Origin: Nissolia schottii
Taxonomy: Eukaryota; Streptophyta; Magnoliopsida; Fabales; Fabaceae
Direction: 5' to 3'
Length of the DNA stretch: 64,000 nucleotides
NCBI GenBank assembly: GCA_003254905.1
Contig: QANU01019479.1
Location: forward strand, 3,234-67,233
The position numbers and the translations under genes were made by a program. The notes under the pieces were generated by a model that had not been told where the DNA came from, searched no databases, and saw only the letters and a program-made list of their open reading frames with translations. Below, in pieces: positions 1 to 11,267 of the stretch; positions within the stretch are counted from its first letter, which is position 1; each line of letters begins with the position of its first letter.

Positions 1-19
1 TTGGAGAGGTAATGTTATA

Positions 20-875
20 AGGCAATGTTTGGTGCACTGTATAAGGTAGGATAAGATAACCTAATACAATATGTAATGACTTTATCAGTTATTTAGTGGG
101 AACAATGTATTGTATAATTTTATTCATCAGGATTCCCTTATACGTCAAAACAATGCGTAACATAATCTTGTATAAGAAGGCATGATAAAACTTGATTAGC
201 TTTTGATGTATATGGTCTCTTTTAGTCATTTTATTTTATTTAATAAAATATTAAATAATTTGTGAAATTGAAATAAATAATATTAATAAATGATTTAATA
301 TGTAAATAAACAAAATTTGGATAATAATTAATTGATTTAATTATAATAATATTTATTGATAAATATCTATTTAAAATAATATTCTGTAATAAAGGAATTA
401 ACTAATTATTATAATAACTTAATAAATACTTAATATACATATAACTATACATAATAATTTTTTTAAAATAAGACATCTAAGACATAAATATTTTAGTATT
501 ATATTAAATTAAAATTTAAATAATTAATATAAATTAGTATTTTTATAAATTAAAATTTAAAATAGTATAAATTAGTGAATATTAACAATAAATATGATTA
601 TTACTAATACATTTTTAAATTATATTTTCATAATTAATAAATTTAATACTTTATAATTATTTTATTTTTTATTAAATATTTTTTATAAGTAAAATTATTT
701 GTAGATTGGTGAATATATAAAATAACATAACACAACATCTTATACATTGACATATATTAAACATTGCATAGCTAGTATTAAAAATTTATCAGGCCTTCTA
801 CAATCAAACCTTACATTATCAAACCTAATCCTACCAGATCTTATTCTACTAGGTCTATCAAACAAGCCCTAAGAT
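20..875. mobile_element. AT-rich MITE-like element with 10 bp flanking repeat
   Basis: The direct repeat TAATGTTATA lies at 10-19 and again at 876-885. The sequence between begins AGGCAATGTTTGG and ends with AACAAGCCCT a few bases before the right repeat, which resembles a weak inverted end (GGGCTTGTTTG on the other strand). The interior is very AT-rich and has no coding potential. A 10 bp duplication fits a Mutator-like element, but the terminal inverted repeats are poor, so the family is uncertain. Confidence 0.4.
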
Positions 876-885
876 TAATGTTATA

Positions 886-3060
886 TTTCATGTCTCAATT
901 ATAGTGATGTTATAATAAATTGTTATTTCTTTTAGATTGCATATGGTGATGGTGTCCATGTGTAGTGGGGCATAATTTGTATCGTTTCTTTAATCAAATC
1001 CTTCATTTATTTGCTATAAGTTAATTTTCCACTTCTATACACCTTAAAGATAATTTCTTGTTTAATTGGGGTTTGATGTCATTGTCATGCTTCTGTGCAT
1101 TTTTAAAAAAAATTAAGGCTCGTATTGTATCACTGTAAGAAGTTTGGTCTAAAATCTTCTTTTTATTAACTAGACGTGAAAGTGTGTTCGATTTTTTAAT
1201 CATGTCAATTTTTTAATTAGCCCCTAACTTTGACTCGGTAATAACCCAACAAATGATATAATTAACTTGAGTTAACTCAACTTTAAAATTACTTAAAAAA
1301 TTTTATACATATAAAGTCATAAAATTTTATAATAAAAAAAACACAAAATTAGGTATATATATTATAATACGTCTCAAAATAAATTATATTAATATAAAAT
1401 TAACATTATAGTACGTAAAATATCTTAGATTTTCCTTTGTTGCATCTCTATCTCAATTAGCCTAGCTCAATTGCCCTGTCATTGGTTAATCCTTATGCCT
1501 TTGCATACATTTCGTTCTTCTCAGCTGTGACTCCTTTTGGCCAATTTTCTTAGGCTAGCTTGTTTATAGGGTGATTTCTTATGATATTTGTACCCTTTCA
1601 ATTTTAGACACCTAACACCTTGTTTATAAAAATGTGAAATTTATTATGGAGAGAAAAGAAATGGGAAAAACAAAACGTAGTAGATCTCACATTTTTGTAA
1701 GTGAAAAAAAATTATATTTATACATCTTTTTATGAACATAGTTAGACACCAGTTTAATTTCAACCATTGGTTTGCCAAAAAAAAAAAATTAATGGACAAA
1801 ATATTGTAATAGGGTGGTGTTATTTGGACACCAAGAATGGTGAAGATGTCATGCTCAATGTTCAAAAAGCATTTTTTATGTTGTAATCCTTGATTTAATG
1901 AGATGTCAAAATCTAATTATATACTTATGTACAAATAGCACAACTCTTCTGTGGGTGTTTAAAAAATTGGAGAATAGAAATAACATTACTCTTACCGTTA
2001 GCCATGTTAGCATAATGCCTTAAGAAATAACTATCATTTAGCTTATGCTTTCCTGTTTCAGTCGAGTTTTAATGCCTATGCTGGCCAACTAGCGCTTATT
2101 GCAGCCAACTAGGTTAATAGTACTTCTAACTACTGTTGTTTCTTTTTATCATTTCACAAATACTAGTTATCCACTGGCAATGAAAATTTTAGATTCATCA
2201 CAAAGATTTCACTGCTTCCGAATGAAAATTTTGGACTAAACCCCAAATTTTGTGCTCGTAGATTTTCTACTTAGATTAACTTTGTTCATAACCAAAAATT
2301 TATGTTAAAATAGTCCATGCAACATATAAAAGTCAATCAAGTTAGTTCATTCGTCATTTCTTTTAATAGTGACAAGTGACATGACACATAACGAAAAGAC
2401 TAATATGAGTTATTTTTGTATTTTGTAGCAACGAATTTGATCAAAATTTTTACATAATTATATATCACGTTAGTTATCACCGTTAAAAAAATAACGGAAG
2501 AATAAACATGATTGACTTTTATATTTTATAGGGACAATTTTGACCAATCTTTTTTTTTAACAATGACAAAGTTAATCCAAGTTAAAATGTTAAGGAAAAG
2601 TCTATAGTTGACCAGTGACAATTGAATTGTTGCAAGATTCCATTTTTGTGTTAGAGCAAGAATTGTTGGCATTGAGTTTGAAATGGATGAGAAATTGTAG
2701 TACTACTAGTACTAGCCTATCATGAAGGATGGAGTGGAGGGAGAACAAGGACGCATACATATACAAACAAAATAGTGCATGGGATTGGAATAATAATATA
2801 CTTAGTTAGGTGGATGCTATATGTGAATTATAAATTGGTTAAGTTAATAAATGTTTTTACTATGGTTTAAAATAGAATATTTTTAACGTTTTTAATGTTT
2901 TTAATACATTGAACACTTTTTATTTTTACTTTTCAATATATATTTACTTTTTATATTCCTTAAGTAGTGTCCTTATTAAAACTTATTATAAATTAGTTCT
3001 ACTTTCTAGTGTGCTTTGTTGAGAAGCCTCTGATTTTAGATACGTAGCCATCTAATCTCA
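886..3060. other. Intergenic AT-rich DNA, no gene seen
   Basis: Only short open frames without family resemblance occur here. Around 2240-2620 two related segments (each ending in a form of TTTTGTAG or TTTTATAGGGAC followed by TTTGA.CAA) look like a decayed nonautonomous element, but I could not define its borders. Confidence 0.5.
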
Positions 3061-3108
3061 AAGCCTATCATTTTTATTTTACTTTTATTTTTTATTGAGA
3101 GCTCACCA

Positions 3109-3447
3109 CTATCCCAACACAGGGGAGGGGGTGAGATCAAAGAGAGATGAAACAAAAATAACTAACACTAAAGATATATAATAGCCAAAACATCCAATCA
3201 CCAAAAGCAAGGAACCCACGGCACAACCACACTCAAAATAACCGCCAAGCAGCACTAGACCTTGTGGCACCAAGGAGCTCTGTGACAGCCAAAGAGCACT
3301 CACAAAACCCAACACCTGCTGCTGGACAGCAACACACCATGCAACCAGCCCCCACAAAACTTGCATGAATAATAACAGAAAAACTGGGGAAATGGATGCT
3401 TCAATCTTTTGAGATTTTGTTATTGTTTCTGTCAGTGTCACAGCCAA
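3109..3447 (-). CDS. Unrecognised 112-codon hydrophobic ORF, possibly a retroposed fragment
   Basis: The frame starts MAVTLTETITKS and continues with hydrophobic stretches rich in V, L and G (about residues 20-60 and 75-105), ending LFDLTPSPVLG. I recognise no family. On the minus strand the stop is followed within about 20 bases by an A-rich stretch (AATAAAAAATAAAAG), which would suit a retroposed 3' end. No TATA box or intron structure is visible. It may be a remnant of a LINE or processed transcript and not a working gene. Confidence 0.2.
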   Translation of the reverse strand: MAVTLTETITKSQKIEASISPVFLLLFMQVLWGLVAWCVAVQQQVLGFVSALWLSQSSLVPQGLVLLGGYFECGCAVGSLLLVIGCFGYYISLVLVIFVSSLFDLTPSPVLG

Positions 3448-3981
3448 TTACAGAAAACTTGGTGCTTCAATATTACTTTTTTATTAAGTGTGTGTCGAGA
3501 ATTGCTTATCTCACTTTGAAACTTAAATATTAAGTAAGTAAATATGTCTCTTCTAATAAAATATTTTCTTATATTAGAACTCATATAAATTAAATCTCTA
3601 ACCAAATATTTAAGAAATCAATCATTATTATCATATGTGTTTTACTTTGTATATAACATTGTTCAATACACAATACTAATAGAGTATAACTTGGTAAAGA
3701 AGAAAAAGTGAGCAACAAAATAATAGCATATATATACTTCTATTTTCAGTGAAAAACAAAGTAATTACATGTTTTTCCCCACTTACGCTCTTCGACATTT
3801 TTTTCCTCCTCGCTACCATCACTATCACTCCGACTTTACACTTGTCAAAAATCCTTTTCCTAATCGGAGAGCAAACACATCTCTTTGCTCTCTTCTTTGG
3901 TCAAAAAAGAACTTGCTCTCCTTTCAGTCAAAACACTAAAACCCTATTCTCCGTTGTTTCATAAATCAACCAAACAAAACC
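3448..3981. other. Intergenic and 3' flank of the RLP29-like gene
   Basis: Downstream side of the minus-strand gene that ends at 3982. A 71-codon plus-strand frame at 3749-3964 has no recognisable domain and is probably chance. No other gene is seen. Confidence 0.4.
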
Positions 3982-5394
3982 TCAAAATCCCATAAAGACA
4001 AAAAACAACCACCCCAGTGACATGACCAACATAAGAGGATCGAAAGGCACCAACACAAAAGAACCCCCACTGAAAACGACACCGCCATCACCTGTTGTTT
4101 TCAACGGCTTCATCTGACTCAAGCTTCCATTAAAACCATTTTCACCGCACAAAAACCTGTTATCCAAACAGAGGCCTCTGTTCCCTCCCAACCTCATTTT
4201 CTCCCAAACACCACCACCCTTAGTCGAAAACGGGAGCCTCCCACTCAGACTATTGTTCTCCAAATTGATCTCACCAGCAAGCCCAAAAAGTCCAAACTCC
4301 TCAGGCACAGGCCCATCAAGCCCGTTATTATCAAGCCCAAGATAACTCAAATTCCTCAGATAAACCCCCATCGACGCAGGTATCTTCCCGACCAGGCCCA
4401 TCTCAGAGAGCCCCAATTTCACCAAACCCCCCAGATTCTCCCATATTTCCGGAATCGCCCCTCCGACTAAGTTCCCGCTCAGGTAGACCTCCTTCAAGCT
4501 CGTGACCTCTCCCAGAAACAAAGGAACCCCGAAGTTCCCGAAACGGTTATAACTGAAATCGAGAAACACCAACCGCTTCAACCGCCCGAGGCTCCCCGGA
4601 ATCTCGCAACCGAAACGGTTGTGACTGAAATCCAGCTTCAAAAGCCCTGCAAGATTGCCGTTCCCCAGCAGTTCCGGCACGCACCCTTCAAGATCGTTGT
4701 GGCTCAGATCCAGAATCTTGAGATTCTTCAGCGTTCCCAGATTGTCAGGGATTTCACCAACCAGCTTGCTTCCCGAGAGAGAGAGCTCTTCCAGGTTCGA
4801 AAACTCGCCAATGGCGTTGGGGATTTTGCCGTAGAAACCGTTTCGGATCAGAACGAGTCTCTTGAGGTTTGTGAAATTACCGACTACGCGGCTCAATGGC
4901 GCGACGAGGGAAGGGTTCTCGATGAACACAAGCTCCTCGAGGGTGGAAGCGAAAAGGAAGGGAGAGGGGGGAAACGAAACGGCTTTTGCTGTAGTTGTCG
5001 TGGATTGGTTAAAGCAGTTGTAGAAGAAGAGTTTGCGGAGGTACCTGAAGGACGTGAAGAGGATAGGGTTGAGGGTTGCGTTTTGGGAGCAAGGAGGGTT
5101 GGGGGTGAAGTCGGAGACGTAGCCGAAGTTGAGCTCGACGATGTGTGCCGTTTGGTTTAGTGAGGTGGCGGGGAAGTAGCCACAAACGACGCCGTGTGGA
5201 GGGTAGAGGCAGAGGTCGTGGTCGTCCGGGTAGAATGTGCGCCAGGGAGTGGAAGGGCTGAGGGAGTTGAGGACTTGGTAGAGTGATTCCTGCTCGGTTG
5301 GGTCGAGTGCGGGTTGTTGTTGTTGCTGGTGAGAGAAGGGGAATACGGAGAAGAAAAGAAGAAGAATGGCAAGGTTTCTTGAAAACAGAGACAT
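3982..5394 (-). CDS. RLP29: Leucine-rich repeat receptor-like protein (RLP29 type)
   Basis: One exon of 470 codons. The start gives a signal peptide of about 23 residues (SRNLAILLLFFSVFPF) followed by a glutamine run. The cap then carries the family signature: a TEQESLYQVLNSLSPSTPW segment, a DHDLC..PHGVVC cysteine pair, and an ELNFGYVSDFTPNPPC segment. About ten plant-type LRRs follow (roughly residues 130-400) with the repeating L..L.LS.N...G.IP pattern, then a C-terminal cap with paired cysteines (GLCLDNRFLC). The protein ends in a 20-residue hydrophobic tail without a cytoplasmic domain and has no kinase. It is therefore secreted or membrane-anchored at the cell surface. This layout matches Arabidopsis RLP29 and the Piriformospora indica-insensitive-like LRR group. 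No ligand can be read from sequence. The coding region is clearly more GC-rich than its flanks, which creates long antisense frames that are not genes. Confidence 0.88.
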   Translation of the reverse strand: MSLFSRNLAILLLFFSVFPFSHQQQQQPALDPTEQESLYQVLNSLSPSTPWRTFYPDDHDLCLYPPHGVVCGYFPATSLNQTAHIVELNFGYVSDFTPNPPCSQNATLNPILFTSFRYLRKLFFYNCFNQSTTTTAKAVSFPPSPFLFASTLEELVFIENPSLVAPLSRVVGNFTNLKRLVLIRNGFYGKIPNAIGEFSNLEELSLSGSKLVGEIPDNLGTLKNLKILDLSHNDLEGCVPELLGNGNLAGLLKLDFSHNRFGCEIPGSLGRLKRLVFLDFSYNRFGNFGVPLFLGEVTSLKEVYLSGNLVGGAIPEIWENLGGLVKLGLSEMGLVGKIPASMGVYLRNLSYLGLDNNGLDGPVPEEFGLFGLAGEINLENNSLSGRLPFSTKGGGVWEKMRLGGNRGLCLDNRFLCGENGFNGSLSQMKPLKTTGDGGVVFSGGSFVLVPFDPLMLVMSLGWLFFVFMGF

Positions 5395-7336
5395 TTTGGT
5401 GAGAGGAAGGAATGAGTGAGGGGGAGAGGTGTTTTTTGTTTGTGGAGTGGAGTGGAAGAGGAAAAGGCAAAGGGGGTGTTTTTAAGGGTCAACTGTAAAG
5501 CTGAGAGAGAGAGAAGTAAATGGCGTGGCCTGTGCTGTGGGGTTGTTATTGTGGTTCTGAGTTTTGAAATTATCAATGGATGGGTTCGACTGTTGGAGAA
5601 TTATTGCATGATGATATATAATAGAGTAACTATCACCTAGGAAGGATTGTGCTGATTATCTTGAAGATATGTTTGTACGGAGTATTTTTGAAAAGGAACA
5701 AAAAAAAAGGACATTTTTTTCCTTTTATTTTTAAATTTAAGGAGGTAAAAATATTTATAAAAACTAAAAGTATGATGATGAAAATGTTTTGTATATATTA
5801 TCTCTTATTTCAAAAAATTCTTAATTTAAGATACAACAAAATACTTATTTTGATCCTTAGCCAAAATGGTGAGGAATAAAATAGTCTTTTAAAATATGTA
5901 AATATTAACTTGGGTCCTTTATTATTTAATTAAAATGTAAGACTTTTTTATTCTTAAGCATATACTATAAAGTTAACACCTCAATGTTTTTATAAAAAAA
6001 AGTAAAAGTTAATGTTTCACTGAATCTTTGGTTCAATAAAACAAATAAAAGTAAACTAGTTTCATTTCAGGGAGTGGAAACATCTCCTCTTTGTAAATTC
6101 TTAAGTTTTCAAAGTATGCTTTAACACGGAGGTTTAAAAGAAAATGCAACAAATAATGAAAATTGTAAATAAAAAAAAACCTTGAATATAAATTTGAATT
6201 TGAAAATAGGATTTGCAAATAGAAATAAAAGTGCATAAGATAAATTTTGAAATTAAGAAAGGAAATGCATAAATTGAATTAAATTACAAAGATTCTTAAC
6301 GCAAGGCATACTTAAAGTATTTTTTCTTAATGATTCTATGTATTAATGAAAAGAGTGTGTCAGAGTTTGCGTATGAGTGTATTTTTCAATGCCTTTTACA
6401 TGAACTTTACTTTCTATTTATAAACTAGATCGTTGATGGTTATTGCATGACAGGCAACATTCTAACATTCTCAAACTTGCCACGTGTCCTAAAAACAATT
6501 ATAAATAATTAAATGGTTATTACACAATCTTCAACAATTAACCGCTAAAAACCGATGTTTGATAGCTTTATCTCTTAACTTCAATGAGCCTAAGATTAAG
6601 ATATCATTACATTTAATAGAGAAAATGCTGAGTCCACCACTAATCTTTCCTCACTAAATATCCACCTCAAATACCACCGATCTCAATTTCACTAATGTTG
6701 ACATCAAGGATTGTCAAAACCATCAAAGACTATTAATCTCGATCACTTAATATTAAAGTCTTATTTTCGATCCTTCATTAACAAACCATACACTTGGTAA
6801 TAATCAATCATTTATATTTGATCGATCTTTGCCTTATCAAATACTAATTGATCTACACCTTGATCAAAATAGACACAATTATATAGTAATGATCTTTCGG
6901 TGTTTTCATACTTACTACAATTGAGATATCATTTTGGCTAGTTATTCCAATATCATCAACATAAACAAATCAACATGTAACTTGGTGAAATTTTGCCCAA
7001 TAGTTAATACTTTAGTCCTTTAAAATAAGAACAAAATGTCTTCGTATCTCAAATAATAAGGGATCAAATAATCTCATTTGACATATTTATAAACCCCAAA
7101 TAAACTTTTATTGTGTCCCTCAATATTTTAGATTTGGACCAAAACAAATATTTTAAAGTAGAAATTTATTTTCCTTTTTCTTTTTCTTCAAACCTCCCTT
7201 CTTCCAATTTTCTTTAGTCAGTGGTTAAATTACGAACTAATTTATTCATTTATTTACTTTTAAAAAAACTTTAGTGGAAAAAAATTAATCAAAACTAGGT
7301 GAGTTCTTAAATACACCTCATATATTCAAAAAAAAT
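5395..7336. other. Promoter side of RLP29-like gene and AT-rich intergenic DNA
   Basis: The first 180 bases upstream of the start at 5394 are pyrimidine-rich on the coding strand, as expected of a 5' leader. A TATATATC-like stretch on the minus strand near 5613-5620 could be a TATA box but is weak. From about 5650 to 7336 I see only AT-rich sequence and short chance frames. Confidence 0.35.
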
Positions 7337-7968
7337 GATACATCAAGTGGATTATGGTGACATTTGCATTTGGCCGCACTGCAAAAATGTGGTTAAACAC
7401 ATTTTCAATAGTGTAGCTAAATTATATTTCTAATTTTACCATTATTCATTCATCTCACACAACCAAGTTCATCATTTCTCCATCACCGAGCGCATCATTC
7501 TAGTCTCTCATCTCAATTACAAAGATTATATGAAAAGGAGCATATCAAAGATCTACATCGTGCACCGATCACAACTCCAAATAATTTTTGCTCAAATTTA
7601 AAATTTTGTTTGATTTCACATCACCATTACATACACAAACAAAAGGAGAAAGAAATTAGTATACCTATAACAATAAGAAGTGAAAGAAGAAGAATAATCC
7701 AAACAAAAGGAGAAATAATAAGACGAAGAGGAAAAGAGGAAGAGGAAGACAAATAGATCTTCGAGGATGGAAGAAGAAAGGGTCAGGGGGAGAGAATGGT
7801 GATGAACGAAAAATAGTAAAATGAGGACGGAAAAAAAATTATAAAATGAAGAAGAGCGAGAAATAAAATTAAAAATATAATTTAACTACACTTTAAAAAA
7901 TATGTTTAATCATATTTTCCAGTACAACTAAATATAAATATTCATCACAAAATCCACTTGATCTATCT
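7337..7968. mobile_element. Nonautonomous transposon with long terminal inverted repeats (MULE-like)
   Basis: The left end (from about 7337, ATCAAGTGGATT then ACTGCAAAAATGTGG, TTAAACACATTTT, TAGCTAAATTATATTT) is mirrored at the right end up to about 7968 (TTAAATTATATTTTTAATTTT read on the minus strand, preceded by ATCAAGTGGATT). The arms are imperfect but over 100 bases long. The interior (about 7440-7860) has a different composition: a C/T-rich part, then a purine-rich stretch of GAAGA and GGAAGA runs with no clear frame. Long arms with an unrelated interior are typical of Mutator-like elements that captured host DNA, which is inference here. Confidence 0.6.
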
Positions 7969-8569
7969 TTCTCCGGAATATGTTACCTCAAAACTAAGGC
8001 TAAGGCTGAAATGTCAGCCAATAAATGGAATGAGAATAACATTGTACCAATATTCTACATTATTTCTCGGACTGGTGGTTGGGCTTTTATTTGCCTTTTG
8101 CTTGTGAATTTTTATGGATGGGGAGAGTGGGAGGGACAGAGGCTGCTATGTTTTGTTGTCCTGTTTTTTTGGGGCTGTTAGTAGTAGTGCCTGCTTGCTA
8201 GTTTTTTGCAGGTTTTGTGAAATTACAAAAAAGGGCTTGTGTTTTTTTGGAGTGTCATGTTGTTGTGGCAGGGATAAGAATCATTGACTGACCTGACCAA
8301 CTATCAGGATCAGCAGCAGGCAACGTTGAAATGAAGTAACATTGGCAAGTCACACAAGAAAATGACCAAAAGAAGAACCCAAAATTAATTGATCCAAAGG
8401 AATAAGTGCACGGGATCAGAGAGGGGAAAGGGTAAACGTGAATAGCGTAAAGATCATATTTATTTGCACGCGTTATAAATATTAGTGCTACTATGCTTTT
8501 AAAATATATACTAGATACTCTTACTATACTACTCAACCTATTTCACAATATCTATAATTTATTTTATAA
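7969..8569. other. Intergenic DNA, no gene seen
   Basis: Contains a G/T-rich stretch at 8080-8270 with scattered stops. The short minus frame at 8255-8536 shows no recognisable family. Confidence 0.35.
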
Positions 8570-9058
8570 GTTAATGTTGATTTTAATAATGAAATTACAA
8601 ACACGAGTCACTTTTGGTGTTAAAATTATAAGTTATTTTTTTAGTTCATTATCATTATTATATCGTTATATTTTTGTTGATTATCATTTTAAATGAAGTT
8701 GTAACAATAACCATAATTACAAATGAATTTGAAATCACCTAGAACTGCAAATGAGATTGTGAAAATATTTGCGGTTACAAATGAAACTATAATAGTTGTT
8801 GAGTTTTGCAATATCAAATATTTTCACAAACACATTTTTAGCCCCAAATGATATTGCGATCTCATTTATGATATGAGTTGTTGTCAAAGCCTCACAAATT
8901 AATGAAAATGTAACGACGCAGTAACAATAATGAGTTAAATAGTTAACTTGACATACTTATAATTTCATAAATTAGAAAGTACTTATTGAATTTCAATAAT
9001 TAAAATAATTCAGACTGACAATTTCATGGATCAAAATGAATATTAACTCAAAATATCT
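8570..9058. mobile_element. Decayed copy of the MITE family found at 53046-53578
   Basis: Several blocks match the element at 53046-53578 in the same order: a GAGTCACTTTTGG block, TTCATTATCATTA, AATTACAAATGAA, CTGCAAATGAGATTGTG, the CCCCAAATGATATTGC..TCATTT block, TTAACTTGA, and a final GGATCAAAATGAATATTA end. This copy is much more diverged than the other and its termini are blurred, so it is probably older. Confidence 0.55.
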
Positions 9059-9279
9059 GTCTATTTATAATATCTAGGTAATATTATTATTTATTTTTCA
9101 TTTATACCTCTTAATTTTAAGAAAGAAAATAAGTGCAATATTAATTGTACTTACAAAAAAAATTACTTTTCAATGCGTGGATAATTTTGTTCGCTCATAA
9201 TTTTATATTGTTTTTAAGATATACTTTTATCTATGATTTTTTTTACATATTTATAAAATAGATGGAGGTAATTGTTAAT

Positions 9280-9450
9280 AGGGTTAAATATGTTTTTAAT
9301 TTTTCATAAATTTTAAATTGTGTTTTACTTCTCATAATTTTTTTTTGTTAAAAATTATCCCTCACAACTTTTTTTAAGGTTCTAGTCTCTACAATCATGT
9401 TAAGTGTTAATTATTAACGTGACAATTAACTTAACTATGTGACATAGGTG
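9280..9450 (+). mobile_element. Left half of a GGGTTAAATATG MITE
   Basis: Begins with the end AGGGTTAAATATGTTTTTA shared with the complete element at 46278-46636. It keeps the same following order (TTGTGTTTTAC, TTTTTTGTTA, a TTAACGTGAC core). The matching right end is absent; unrelated purine-rich sequence follows from about 9450. Confidence 0.55.
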
Positions 9451-10689
9451 AGAGAGAAGGAGGGGGAGGAGAGAAGCAAGTGAGGGTACGTGGATGAGGT
9501 CATTTCGCTAGCAATAACAGGGACGACAGGCCAATAGTGGGAGAGTAAGCATGAGAGACAATAGTTAATCATGTTAGATGCGTATAATAAAAAAAAAAAA
9601 AAGTGAGTAGTTATTTTAAGAGGAGGGAGTAAGAGAGCGGGTTTTGTTTTAAAAAGTGGTAAGATAAGTGTAGAGTAGAGGTGGCAGAAGAAAGGGACAA
9701 GATAGAATGATAATAATGGTTATATGGTTAACTGCAATTGGTGCTGGCTGTTTGTGTCTGTTGAACCCTTCCTGTGCCTCTCCGACAGAAACCTGCGATG
9801 CGTGCAGACGCGCAGGCAGCGATGCGCCGCACTCGCCGATTTGGCTGTCTGTCTGGCGTTCTAGAAAGCGACTTCTAACGGCACCTATCTGCTCTGCTTG
9901 CTACCTAAAGTCCTAAACCCACCCATCCATCACGTGATATGATCACACGCCCTCCCTCCCTCCGCACTTCACTGCATCCCTATTGCTATTCCACACTTTT
10001 GGCTATTTTTATTACATTATGTAACTGTTTTCTACTTTATTTTATAGATTTTGTTAACGCTGTTTTAGGACCCTAGTTAAGCAAGAACAGTAGGAAGCAA
10101 TACAAGTTGTTGCAAGAGTAAAGCTCTCCACAAGTAAAAGCTATACAAATAATATCTGATAAAATATATTTTAAAATTATTCTTTATATGTAAAATTATC
10201 ATAATAACATAAATATTTAAAGAGAGTGATAATAATTATTAAAATTTTAAGTTATATTTAATATTTTAATATTTAGATATTACATGACAAATTAAAAAAA
10301 TTATTCATAAGAATTCTTAAGAGCGCTCAATTGACTTTTAAAAGTCAACAATAAGAGTATTTGTGCTTTTTATTCACTAAAGACAAAAAATTAGTTCATA
10401 CTTTTTTAGAGTAGAAACACTTTCTCAAAAAGTTTTTATCAAATAAAGTTTAAGAGATATGTCACTTAATCTAACCGCTCTTGTAATTAAATATTTTAGA
10501 ACAGATAATTTATTGTTCTCATATAATTCTATGTTGTATTTGAATTATTAGGTTCATTTTATTCATATATAATAGGAGTAATACTACTACTGAATTAAAG
10601 AAAAACTAGCACTACTACTAATAAAAGACTATAATCAATTTCATTTTTCTTCCCGGATATTCAATGCTGAAAAAGTAATGATTAATTCT
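9451..10689. other. Intergenic DNA with a short GC-rich island
   Basis: At about 9735-9960 the sequence turns GC-rich and CpG-containing (for example GCGTGCAGACGCGCAGG and GATGCGCCGCACTCGCC), then returns to AT-rich. A 69-codon plus frame at 9707-9916 covers it but matches no family I know. It may be a relic of a gene's 5' end. The rest shows nothing recognisable. Confidence 0.3.
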
Positions 10690-10830
10690 TTCGCGTATTG
10701 TAGACTTATTTAAGGGGTTGACATCGGCCACAAGTTTTAAAACTACTCCATGCCAACATGAAAATCGAACTCTCGACGCTTTGATTAAGGAAGAAAACTA
10801 CCCTTATCACCTCATTGTTATATAATCAAT
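10690..10830 (-). repeat. Possible tRNA-derived SINE fragment
   Basis: Read on the minus strand, the segment holds GAGAGTTCGATTTTC, close to the RNA polymerase III B box (GGTTCGANTCC), preceded by a GTGATAAGGGTAG stretch that could be a degraded A box. No poly(A) or target duplication was identified, so this is tentative. Confidence 0.3.
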
Positions 10831-10965
10831 TTGGTCATAGCATTTTTTTTAATTGAATTGATGTCTAATTTACAATATTAAGAATAAATTGATGTCAAAA
10901 AAATTTGGGGCCCAAGTTGTATTAGGTATTTGGGATTTTGTCTTTTATGACTATATCTATACAAG

Positions 10966-11043
10966 TTGTTATATTTTGGTTGTCAAATTAGCATTTCTCT
11001 TTTGAAAATGAAAAATGTTAATTTGACAACCGAAATATCATAC
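10966..11043. repeat. Short-loop inverted repeat
   Basis: The left arm (about 10969-10996, containing GGTTGTCAAATTAGCATTT) pairs with the right arm (about 11015-11041, containing AAATGTTAATTTGACAACC). The arms are about 28 bases with three mismatches around a loop of roughly 20 bases rich in A and T. It is probably a small foldback element; a transcribed hairpin is possible but unsupported. Confidence 0.6.
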
Positions 11044-11267
11044 AAATAAGTTTACAATTTATTCCTATAAATCTAAAAAAATTATCCCAAAAATTTTAAT
11101 TGTGAAAATTTAAAATACTAAAAAATGACATTCTTGAGAATGTGATTCCTGAGAATGAAAGTTTCAATGTAAATCTCGTTATGTTATACATCCCTTTCAA
11201 AAGCAATGTAAATCTTGCCATGAAAAAAATGTATATTTATAGAATAAAACCTTAGTTTAATCCTTCC

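Noticed and set aside
4621-5160. 179-codon plus-strand frame
   Set aside because: Antisense shadow of the GC-rich RLP29-like coding sequence; no domain of its own. The minus frames at 5009-5576 are likewise shadows or leader sequence.
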